Positions 1 to 6,619 of a stretch of 64,000 bases of DNA are shown in pieces; position 1 is the first letter of the stretch; every line of letters starts with the position of its first letter. Under the pieces are notes generated by a model. That model was not told the origin of the DNA and made no database searches. It worked only from the letters and a program-made list of their open reading frames with translations. The DNA is from Gp6-AA40 sp963742105 (GTDB lineage: Bacteria > Acidobacteriota > Vicinamibacteria > Vicinamibacterales > UBA2999): NCBI GenBank assembly GCA_963742105.1, contig CAVUKN010000007.1:868001-932000 (forward strand). Reading direction: 5' to 3'. A program made the position numbers and the translations under genes.

Positions 1-1092
1 GATCAACGGGGCAAACCGGGCGGGTTTGCCGGTGATCCGGACATCATGGACACCTGGGCCACGTCGTCGCTGACGCCGGAGATCGTCAGCGGATGGCTCG
101 ACGATCAGGAACTGTTCGCCCGGGTGTTTCCGATGGACCTGCGACCGCAGGCGCACGACATCATCAGAACGTGGCTGTTCGACACGGTGCTGCGATCGCA
201 CCTGGAGCACGACTCGTTGCCCTGGAAGCACACCGCCATTTCCGGGTTCGTCGTCGATCCCGATCGAAAGAAGATGTCGAAGTCGAAGGGCAACGTCGTC
301 ACGCCGATGGCACTGCTCGAGGAACACGGCTCCGACGGTGTCCGCTACTGGGCAGCCAGCGGCAGGCCGGGGACAGACACGACGTTCGATCCGGGCCAGA
401 TGAAAGTGGGACGGCGTCTGGCGATGAAGCTGTTGAACGCGTCACGATTCGCGCTGATGGCGGCAGAGCCACGCGGGGCGATCGTCGAGCCGCTCGATCG
501 CGGGATGCTGACGGCACTCGCCGCGCTCGTTGATGACGCGACGGTGCAGCTCGAGGCGTACGACTACGCGCGCGTGCTCGAGCGCGCCGAGACCTTCTTC
601 TGGAACTTCTGCGACGACTATCTCGAGCTCGTCAAGGCGCGCCGATACGGTGACTTCGGTCCGGAGGCGGCAGCGTCGGCCAACAGCGCCATGCTTGTGG
701 CGCTGTCGGCGCTGCTGCGGTTGTTTGCGCCGTATCTGCCGTTCGTGACGGAAGAAGTCTGGTCGTGGTGGCAACGCGGCTCGATTCATCGGGCGACGTG
801 GCCGACCGCGGCCGAGATTGTCGATTCGATTGGCGGCAGCGACGGAGGGGCGCTTGCGGTGCGCGATGCGACGGCACAGGCGCTGGCCGACGTGCGGCGC
901 ATCAAGTCGATCCTGAAGAAGTCGACCAAAGCGGTGATTGCGCACGCGGTGCTTCCGGAATCGTGGGAACCGCTGACGCCGGCGGCGCGAGACTTCAGGG
1001 CAGCCACGCACATGCGGAACCTGACGTTCGGAGCCGTGACCGAGTCGCAGCTGGTGTTCGAGGAGTCGGCTGCGCCGGAGACCGGCCCATGA
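1..1092 (+). CDS. valS: valyl-tRNA synthetase, C-terminal part (5' end outside window)
   Basis: Class I aminoacyl-tRNA synthetase that charges tRNA-Val in the cytoplasm. The reading frame is open from base 1, so only the C-terminal 363 codons are present and the HIGH motif lies upstream. The motif DIMDTWATSSLTP at the left edge matches the compact, archaeal/alphaproteobacterial-type ValRS, and KMSKSKGN (from base 271) is the class I ATP-binding signature. An anticodon-binding helical domain follows, and the protein ends soon after it. The C-terminal coiled coil of the long bacterial ValRS form is not obvious. The stop overlaps the nadC start by four bases (ATGA at 1089), so valS is probably the upstream member of the operon continuing to 4824. 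IleRS is the closest alternative, but the DTWATSS motif favours ValRS. Confidence 0.93.
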   Translation, partial: DQRGKPGGFAGDPDIMDTWATSSLTPEIVSGWLDDQELFARVFPMDLRPQAHDIIRTWLFDTVLRSHLEHDSLPWKHTAISGFVVDPDRKKMSKSKGNVVTPMALLEEHGSDGVRYWAASGRPGTDTTFDPGQMKVGRRLAMKLLNASRFALMAAEPRGAIVEPLDRGMLTALAALVDDATVQLEAYDYARVLERAETFFWNFCDDYLELVKARRYGDFGPEAAASANSAMLVALSALLRLFAPYLPFVTEEVWSWWQRGSIHRATWPTAAEIVDSIGGSDGGALAVRDATAQALADVRRIKSILKKSTKAVIAHAVLPESWEPLTPAARDFRAATHMRNLTFGAVTESQLVFEESAAPETGP

Positions 1093-1943
1093 ACCGGATC
1101 GCCGTGGAGCCGCTGGACCCGGGTGTGTATCGTGACCTGGTGCGCCGGGCGCTCGAGGAAGATGTCGGTTCGGGGGATGTGACGACGCTCGGCACCATTG
1201 CGGCGGACCAGCGGGCGCGAGCGACGATCCTGGCGAAGTCGGCGTGCGTCATCGCTGGCCTGGACGTCGCCTGCGAGGCGTTTCGACAGCTCGATGCTGA
1301 TGTCTCGATCACCGTCCACCATCCGGACGGTTCGCCTTGTTCGCCAGGTACCACAGTGGCCGAACTGCGCGGACGGGCGGCGGGATTGCTGACGGCGGAG
1401 CGGACCGCCCTTAACTTCATGCAGCGACTTTCTGGTACCGCGACCCTTGCCCGCCAGTTCGTCGAAGCGGCGGCCGGACGGATTACGGTGCTCGACACCA
1501 GAAAGACGACGCCGTTGATGCGGCCGCTTGAAAAGTACGCGGTCCGCGCCGGCGGAGCCGTGAATCACCGCTACGGGCTGGCCGACGGTATTCTGATCAA
1601 GGACAACCACGTGCGGCTGGCCGGGGGCGTGGTCGAGGCGGTGGCGCGGATGCGGAAGGCCAACCGCGGCATGGCGATCGAGGTGGAAGCACAGAGCCTT
1701 GCTGAAGTCGACGCGGCGCTCGAAGCAGGGGCCGACATCATCCTGCTGGACAACCTGTCAACGCTCGAGATCATCGATGCGGTCGGGCGTTGTCGCGGCC
1801 GGGCGAAGACCGAGATCTCCGGCAGCGTGACGCTGACGCGAATGGCCGAAATGGCCGCAACCGGAGCCGACTTCGTGTCGGTCGGCGCGCTGACGCATTC
1901 GGCGCCGGCAGCGGATCTCAGTTTCGAGATCGAGCCCGAGTGA
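1089..1943 (+). CDS. nadC: nicotinate-nucleotide pyrophosphorylase (carboxylating)
   Basis: Quinolinate phosphoribosyltransferase: quinolinate plus PRPP gives nicotinate mononucleotide, CO2 and pyrophosphate in de novo NAD synthesis. The 284-aa length is normal for the family. Visible signatures are EEDVGSGDVTT near residue 20, ERTALNFMQRLSGTAT near 110, DTRKTTPLMRPLEKYAV near 136 and GLADGILIKDNH near 165, followed by the EVEAQSLAE and ILLDN strands of the barrel. I chose the ATG at 1089 because it overlaps the valS stop (ATGA) and gives the family N-terminus; the frame is open further upstream, but that part is a shadow of valS. birA begins immediately after the stop. Confidence 0.96.
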   Translation: MNRIAVEPLDPGVYRDLVRRALEEDVGSGDVTTLGTIAADQRARATILAKSACVIAGLDVACEAFRQLDADVSITVHHPDGSPCSPGTTVAELRGRAAGLLTAERTALNFMQRLSGTATLARQFVEAAAGRITVLDTRKTTPLMRPLEKYAVRAGGAVNHRYGLADGILIKDNHVRLAGGVVEAVARMRKANRGMAIEVEAQSLAEVDAALEAGADIILLDNLSTLEIIDAVGRCRGRAKTEISGSVTLTRMAEMAATGADFVSVGALTHSAPAADLSFEIEPE

Positions 1944-2771
1944 GTGCGACGATTGACGAGGACACACCCGGGCACCTTCGGATCCAGTCGCGATGTTCCG
2001 CGCGACATCTGCGAAGCGCTGGCTGCGTACCGATCCCGACTTGGCATGTTCGCCGCCGATGTGAGCTGGTATTCGGAGATCGGCTCGACGAACGATGTCG
2101 CGCTGCTCATGGCCGAGCGTGGCGCACCCGACGGAACCGTCGTCGGCGCGGATCTTCAGACCGCCGGACGTGGACGGCAGGGCAGGACGTGGTCATCTCC
2201 CGCGGGTTCCGGATTGTACGTATCGATGATTCTGCGGCCGCCGGCAGTAATCGCACCATTGCTGACGATTGCCGCGGGCGTCAGCGTCGCCGAGGGCATC
2301 CGTGAGGCGACGGGGTTGTCGATGGATCTCAAGTGGCCGAACGACGTCTACGCGGGCGGCCGTAAAGTGGCAGGGATTCTCGCCGAGTCGGGTCTGTCGG
2401 ATGCGCGCCTGAAACATGTTGTGCTCGGTATCGGCATCAACGTGAACCAGGCCAACTATCCGCCGGAGGTCGCCACCAGAGCGACGTCGATCGAGCGGGA
2501 GCTCGGCCGACCGGTCGATCGCGGCCTGGTGCTCGCCAGCTGTCTCTCAGCCCTGACAGTCAGGTACCGCCAACTGCAGAAGGCGCCTGCCGCCGTACTG
2601 GATGCCTGGCGCTCGTATGCGGCATCGATGCTCAAGCGCCGCGTCGAGTGTACTGTTGGCTTGCAGTCGGTCACCGGTGTCGCGGAAGACATCGACGAAC
2701 GCGGCGCCCTTGTCGTGCGGGTTGGCGACGAGATCGTGCGTGTGATTTCTGGCGAGGTCGTCTGGCGCTGA
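1944..2771 (+). CDS. birA: biotin--[acetyl-CoA-carboxylase] ligase, short form
   Basis: Activates biotin as biotinyl-5'-AMP and transfers it to the lysine of biotin carboxyl carrier proteins. Motifs are GRGRQGRTWSSPAGSGLY near residue 75, KWPNDV near 130 and GIGINVN near 162, with a small C-terminal SH3-like domain at the end. There is no N-terminal winged helix, so this is the enzyme-only form that would not repress biotin genes. The GTG at 1944 abuts the nadC stop; a shorter start at the ATG near 2046 is possible, because residues 1-34 look unlike the family. It is translationally linked to nadC. Confidence 0.93.
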   Translation: MRRLTRTHPGTFGSSRDVPRDICEALAAYRSRLGMFAADVSWYSEIGSTNDVALLMAERGAPDGTVVGADLQTAGRGRQGRTWSSPAGSGLYVSMILRPPAVIAPLLTIAAGVSVAEGIREATGLSMDLKWPNDVYAGGRKVAGILAESGLSDARLKHVVLGIGINVNQANYPPEVATRATSIERELGRPVDRGLVLASCLSALTVRYRQLQKAPAAVLDAWRSYAASMLKRRVECTVGLQSVTGVAEDIDERGALVVRVGDEIVRVISGEVVWR

Positions 2772-2812
2772 ACCCCGGCGCCGGTCCGCCTCGATCGCTC
2801 GAGAGAACAACC

Positions 2813-3505
2813 GTGGAATCCCCTGAAGACTACTGCCGCCAACTCGAGGCCTATCTCTGCCGCAAGAACGACGGTCACCTGATTCGCATCGTCGGCCCTG
2901 CATTCGAACAGATATGCGGCTGGGCGACGCGTGGCATTCCGATGAAGGTGGCCTGCCACGGTATCGACCGCTATTTCGAACGCTACTATGCGAAGGGGCC
3001 ACGGCGGCGGCCCGTGCGGATCGAGTTCTGCGAAGCCGATGTCCTCGACGTCTTCGACGAATGGCGCCGCGCCGTGGGCGTCCCGGCCACCGAGGACTCT
3101 GACGATGCGGACACGTTGCGGCGTCAGCCGTCGCTGCCGTCCCACCTCGAGCGCGTGATCGCGAGGCTGACGTCATTGCGGGGAGGTGATGATCGATCCC
3201 TGGACGAGACTGTCGACACCATCGTACGGGAACTGGACGCGGCCCGTGCGGGCGCGAAGAGTCTCCGCGGCGATGCGCGCGATCGTCTGCTGGAGCGACT
3301 GCGATCGCTCGAGCGCGGTCTGCTGGACGCCGCCCGCGCCCGTCTTGCGCCGGCGGTGATGGCCGACATCGAGCGAGAGGCGGACGCCGAACTGGCACCA
3401 TTTCGCGATCGCATGCCGGCTGACGCGTATCAGCGCTCGCGTGCCGCGTGCATCGATCGGATCGTTCGGGATCGTGCGCGTCTTCCCGTGCTGGCGTTCG
3501 AATGA
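2813..3505 (+). CDS. conserved hypothetical protein
   Basis: A 230-aa soluble protein that I do not recognise. The N-terminal half (residues 1-80) looks folded, with aromatic residues and the string YFERYYAKGPRRRPVRIEF. Residues 100-220 are strongly helical and rich in Arg, Glu and Ala, with heptad-like character (repeated LERLRSLERGL-type runs). No signal peptide or membrane segment is visible. The GTG at 2813 is the first start outside birA that keeps the frame, and translation from it gives a sensible N-terminus. The stop overlaps the next gene's ATG by four bases, so it is probably co-translated with the RNA methyltransferase; a role in RNA or translation is only a guess from that context. 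Confidence 0.75.
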   Translation: MESPEDYCRQLEAYLCRKNDGHLIRIVGPAFEQICGWATRGIPMKVACHGIDRYFERYYAKGPRRRPVRIEFCEADVLDVFDEWRRAVGVPATEDSDDADTLRRQPSLPSHLERVIARLTSLRGGDDRSLDETVDTIVRELDAARAGAKSLRGDARDRLLERLRSLERGLLDAARARLAPAVMADIEREADAELAPFRDRMPADAYQRSRAACIDRIVRDRARLPVLAFE

Positions 3506-4824
3506 TCGAACGCGGCGCCCGTCTGACGCTGGACATCGACAAGCCGGCCGCGGGCGGACGCATGCTGGCGCGGCACGCCGGGCTGGTGGTGCTGGTATCG
3601 GGAACGATCCCTGGTGAACGGGTGATGGCTCGTGTCGAGCGCGTGGCTAAAGGGGTTGCCTTTGCGGACACTGAAGCCGTCATCACCGCGTCGCCCGATC
3701 GACGGGCAGGTTCGCCGGACTGGCGGTGCGGCGGCGACGTCCTGTCCCATATCGCCTATCCACGTCAGCTGACCCTCAAGTCGCAGATCATCCAGGACGC
3801 GTTCGCCAGGATCGGCCGCATGCCGCTGGGCGCCCTCCCCGCGGTGCTCGGATCGCCGGAGCAGGGCTACCGCATGCGGGCGCGCCTGCACGTGCAACGG
3901 GGCCGGATCGGGTTCTTTCGCGAGGGAACCCACGACATCTGCGACCCCCGCCTCACCAGGCAACTGCTGCCGGCCACGCTGGACTGGATCACATCGGCAA
4001 CAGTCGTACTGGACGAGATCGCGCAAGCTCGAGGAGAGCCCGAGACTGCAATCGTCGCGCTCGAACTGGCGGAGAACCTCGATGGCAGCCAGCGCGCCGT
4101 TCACCTGGAACTGCATGCCGGCAGCGATCCGACGCCATTCGGCGTATTCGACGGCGGACTCGTCGGGCTGTCGGCGCAAGCCGCTGATGCCCGCGAGCCG
4201 ACGGTGCTAGGTGGAACTCCGATGATCGCAGACGACCTCGAGTGCGGTGGAGCGCGACTCACGCTGCAGCGGGACGTGAGGTCGTTCTTTCAGGGCAACC
4301 GCTATCTGCTGCAGCCACTGGTCGAGCGAGTGGCCGCGCTCGCCGGCGCGCGCCCCGTCGTCGATCTCTATGCCGGCGTCGGCCTGTTCGGACTGTCGCT
4401 GGCGGCCGCGGGTGCTCCCAGCGTCACGCTGGTGGAAGGCGATCCAATCAGCGGAGCCGATCTGACCCGTAACGCGCAGCCGTTCGGACAACAGGTACGC
4501 GTGCAGCGTCAAAGCGTCGAAGCGTTTCTTTCCCGGCAGAAGATCGGCAGCCATTCTTCCACCGCACGCCGCTCATCGTCGGGCGCGGTCGGCAGCGTGT
4601 TCATCGTTGATCCGCCGCGAACCGGGATGTCGCGCGAGGCGCTGACCGGGGTGATCAGCCACCAGCCGCCAACCGTGGTCTACGTGTCGTGTGACGTCGC
4701 GACGCTGGCCCGCGACGCGCGCACGCTGGTCGACGCCGGGTGGGAACTGCAGGAGGTGACGGGGATCGACTTGTTCCCGAATACGGCGCACGTGGAGTCG
4801 ATCGCGGTGTTCTCACGGGGGTGA
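3502..4824 (+). CDS. 23S rRNA/tRNA uracil-C5 methyltransferase (RlmD/TrmA family)
   Basis: SAM-dependent m5U methyltransferase, 440 aa. It carries a TRAM-like N-terminal beta barrel (residues 1-55), QGNRYL near 264, the SAM loop DLYAGVGLFG near 288, DPPRTG near 370, the catalytic Cys in SCD (Cys397) and the C-terminal HVESIAVF with the general base Glu. RlmD-type enzymes bind a 4Fe-4S cluster through four cysteines in the N-terminal half. Here only the Cys in RCGGD (Cys76) is visible and the others are replaced, so this copy probably lacks the cluster. The ATG overlaps the upstream stop. The 3' end runs straight into the G-rich repeat that begins at the stop codon. Which RNA position it modifies cannot be told from sequence alone. 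Confidence 0.88.
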   Translation: MIERGARLTLDIDKPAAGGRMLARHAGLVVLVSGTIPGERVMARVERVAKGVAFADTEAVITASPDRRAGSPDWRCGGDVLSHIAYPRQLTLKSQIIQDAFARIGRMPLGALPAVLGSPEQGYRMRARLHVQRGRIGFFREGTHDICDPRLTRQLLPATLDWITSATVVLDEIAQARGEPETAIVALELAENLDGSQRAVHLELHAGSDPTPFGVFDGGLVGLSAQAADAREPTVLGGTPMIADDLECGGARLTLQRDVRSFFQGNRYLLQPLVERVAALAGARPVVDLYAGVGLFGLSLAAAGAPSVTLVEGDPISGADLTRNAQPFGQQVRVQRQSVEAFLSRQKIGSHSSTARRSSSGAVGSVFIVDPPRTGMSREALTGVISHQPPTVVYVSCDVATLARDARTLVDAGWELQEVTGIDLFPNTAHVESIAVFSRG

Positions 4825-4919
4825 CGGAGGCAACGGACGGAGGGGACGGAGGGAACGGGCGGAGGAAACGGGGGAACGGGTTCACAAACGGGGGAACGGG
4901 GAAACGGGGACGAACGGGG
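4825..4919. repeat. G-rich short-period repeat, left arm of an inverted pair
   Basis: Starts at the stop codon of the methyltransferase gene and consists of degenerate GGAAACG/GGGGAACG words with a 7-8 base period. Bases 4857-4919 match the reverse complement of 5670-5733 at about 90 percent by eye (five substitutions and one gap in 64 columns). The two arms enclose the GxxExxY gene and its hairpins. Confidence 0.85.
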
Positions 4920-5038
4920 TTTTGATTTTGTGCCGGATTTCGCAAGGGTCGGCGGTGCAGAAACCGCAGTATTCGGTAAGGACACGAAGCGAGATATCGG
5001 CTGATTCTCGATGGACTGGTATTTGCCCCTTCGCGGGT

Positions 5039-5446
5039 ATGCTCGCCGACGTTCCGTATAACAGCATCACCGGGGCAATCATCGAATCGGCGATCGACGT
5101 CCATCGCCAGCTTGGGCCCGGCCTACTCGAATCCTCATACCTCCCGTGCCTTCAGTACGAACTGTCGCAACGCAATCTCGTATTCGAGTGCCAACGTGCG
5201 GTGCCGATCGTTTACAAGCAGATCACCCTTGCTGCTTCGTACCGAATCGACCTGATCGTCGCCCATGAAATTGTCGTTGAAGTGAAGGCTGTAGATCGGC
5301 TGTTGTCCGTCCACGATGCGCAGCTCTTGACCTACCTGCGGTTGATCAACGCTCCGGCCGGACTGTTGATCAATTTCAACGTCCCGAAGCTTCTGGATGG
5401 TGTGAAACGCGTGATCAATTCGAGGTACCGCGCCGCTCACTCCTGA
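5039..5446 (+). CDS. GxxExxY protein (PD-(D/E)XK nuclease-like superfamily)
   Basis: A 135-aa protein of the GxxExxY family (Pfam PDDEXK_3 fold class). The naming motif is visible as GLLESSY near residue 30, preceded by NSITGAIIESAIDVHRQLGPG. The core Y(R)IDLIV...EIVVEVKAV near residue 75 supplies the D...ExK catalytic pattern of PD-(D/E)XK nucleases. The cellular role of the family is not established. The frame is open upstream to 4922, but that part is unlike the family; the ATG at 5039 gives the usual length of about 125-135 aa, although no clear ribosome-binding site precedes it. The gene is bracketed by a 63-64 bp inverted repeat and followed by three hairpins, which suggests that it sits in a discrete insert between the methyltransferase and amidohydrolase genes. 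Confidence 0.85.
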   Translation: MLADVPYNSITGAIIESAIDVHRQLGPGLLESSYLPCLQYELSQRNLVFECQRAVPIVYKQITLAASYRIDLIVAHEIVVEVKAVDRLLSVHDAQLLTYLRLINAPAGLLINFNVPKLLDGVKRVINSRYRAAHS

Positions 5447-5517
5447 GTCGCCGGAGTTTGCGGGCTGTTGGATCTTGCGGCCTCATTGGTAGCGCTGCTG
5501 GCCGCCGTAGGCGGCGG

Positions 5518-5596
5518 CGATCGCACGACGAAGCCCGGAAACAAGCCGTCGAGTGTCTCTTACGACGGTTTGTTTCCGGGCTTCGCCGTGCGATCG
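5518..5596. terminator. very long hairpin (34-bp arms, 11-nt loop)
   Basis: Arms 5518-5551 and 5563-5596 are complementary at 32 of 34 positions, and the two exceptions can form G-U pairs in RNA. Small perfect hairpins flank it at 5501-5515 (6-bp stem) and 5599-5621 (9-bp stem). It could act as a bidirectional terminator for the convergent genes, but it is much longer than a normal terminator and no U-run follows, so a mobile palindromic element is an equal possibility. Confidence 0.75.
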
Positions 5597-5669
5597 GCGA
5601 CGGCCCGCGACGCGGGCCGTCAGCAGCGCCTGAAGACGCCACAAAGACGGCACCCGCCAGTTGCTTCCT

Positions 5670-5733
5670 CCCCGTTCGTCTCCGTTTCCCCGTTTCCCCG
5701 TTTGTGATCCCGTTGCCCCCGTCCCCTCCGCCC
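5670..5733. repeat. C-rich right arm of the inverted pair
   Basis: Reverse complement of the G-rich arm 4857-4919, with an identical core around the TCACAAACGGG word. It forms the right boundary of the segment that carries the GxxExxY gene. Confidence 0.85.
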
Positions 5734-5767
5734 AAGGATGTCGGAATTTCGGTGGGCGTGGCAGCTG

Positions 5768-6450
5768 CTACTTCTTCGCCGCCTCGATGAACCCTTCGAA
5801 CAGCGCACGGAATTCGCCGGTGCGATAGAAGTTCTCGGGATGCCATTGCACGCCGAGTACGAACCGCTTCGACGGATCCTCGATGGCTTCGATAACGCCA
5901 TCGGGAGCGGTGGCCGTGGTGACGAGTCCTGTCCCGACGGTCTTGACCGCCTGATGGTGACGGCTGTTCACCGGAAAGCCACCGTCCTCCTCGGTTTCGC
6001 GCATCAGGCGATCGACCAGGCTGCCGTTGGTGACCCAGACTTCGTGCGCGATGGCCACGCGCGGTTCGCGCACGTTGTGATCGACGGCGCCGGCCACTTC
6101 CTCCGGGATGTGCTGGATCAGCGTGCCGCCTCGCGCCACGTTCAGCACCTGGATGCCACGGCAGATGGCGAAGAGCGGAATGTCGGCTTCTGTCGCCAGC
6201 CGGACCAACTCGAGTTCGTACTCGTCCCGGCCGGCTTCGGCCGCGTCGAAGGTCTGGTGTGCCGAGTGGCCGTACATGGACGGCTGGACGTCGCCACCTC
6301 CGGCCAGCAGGATTCCGTCACTGCTGGGCGACGATGTCCATCGGCGACGTCGCGATCGGTGGCGACGACGTGAACGTCCCCGCCGGCGCGGCGAACCGAC
6401 TCCTCGTAGTCGTGCATCTTGCTGCACAAAGCGATGGCGATGCGCGTCAT
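5768..6450 (-). pseudogene. gamma-glutamyl-GABA hydrolase-like amidohydrolase (peptidase C26), frameshifted
   Basis: Class I glutamine amidotransferase-like hydrolase related to PuuD, which releases GABA from gamma-glutamyl-GABA. The C-terminal part has the full catalytic set: GILLAGGGDVQPSMYG, the nucleophile Cys in FAICRGIQ, and the His/Glu of VQWHPE. The native N-terminus (MTRIAIALCSKMHDYEESVR, ATG at 6450) lies in a different frame and switches near 6326-6328, where one extra G in a GGG run would restore a continuous protein of about 227 aa. Either the gene is a recent pseudogene or the consensus lacks a base. The alternative continuous frame beginning at 6427 has an Arg-rich, non-family N-terminus and is unlikely to be the true product. 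The start lies beside the CAGAATT repeat. Confidence 0.75.
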
Positions 6451-6455
6451 AGGAT

Positions 6456-6612
6456 CAGAATTCAGAATGCAGAATTCAGAATGCAGAATGAGAATTCACG
6501 CTGCAAGCGACGAGAGGAGCCGTTGCGGGCCGGACGCTGGTGATCAGTGTCTGCGTTCTGCATTCTGAACTCTGCATCTGACTGCATTCTGCAATTGGCA
6601 TTCTCATTCTGC
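6456..6612. repeat. CAGAATT/CAGAATG heptamer repeats in inverted orientation
   Basis: Bases 6456-6498 are tandem heptamers of the type CAGAATT and CAGAATG. Bases 6551-6612 carry the same words on the opposite strand (ATTCTGC, ATTCTGA). A unique spacer of about 50 bp separates them, so the locus can fold into an imperfect hairpin. It fills the gap between the C26 gene start and the argS stop. Confidence 0.85.
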
Positions 6613-6619
6613 TTCACGC

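Larger units (their letters stand above)
5447..5767. other. gene-free 321 bp with three successive hairpins and the right inverted-repeat arm
   Basis: No coding sequence is recognised. The stretch holds three palindromes in a row (5501-5515, 5518-5596 and 5599-5621), then the C-rich arm 5670-5733 that mirrors 4857-4919. It separates the GxxExxY gene from the convergent C26 amidohydrolase gene. Confidence 0.8.
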
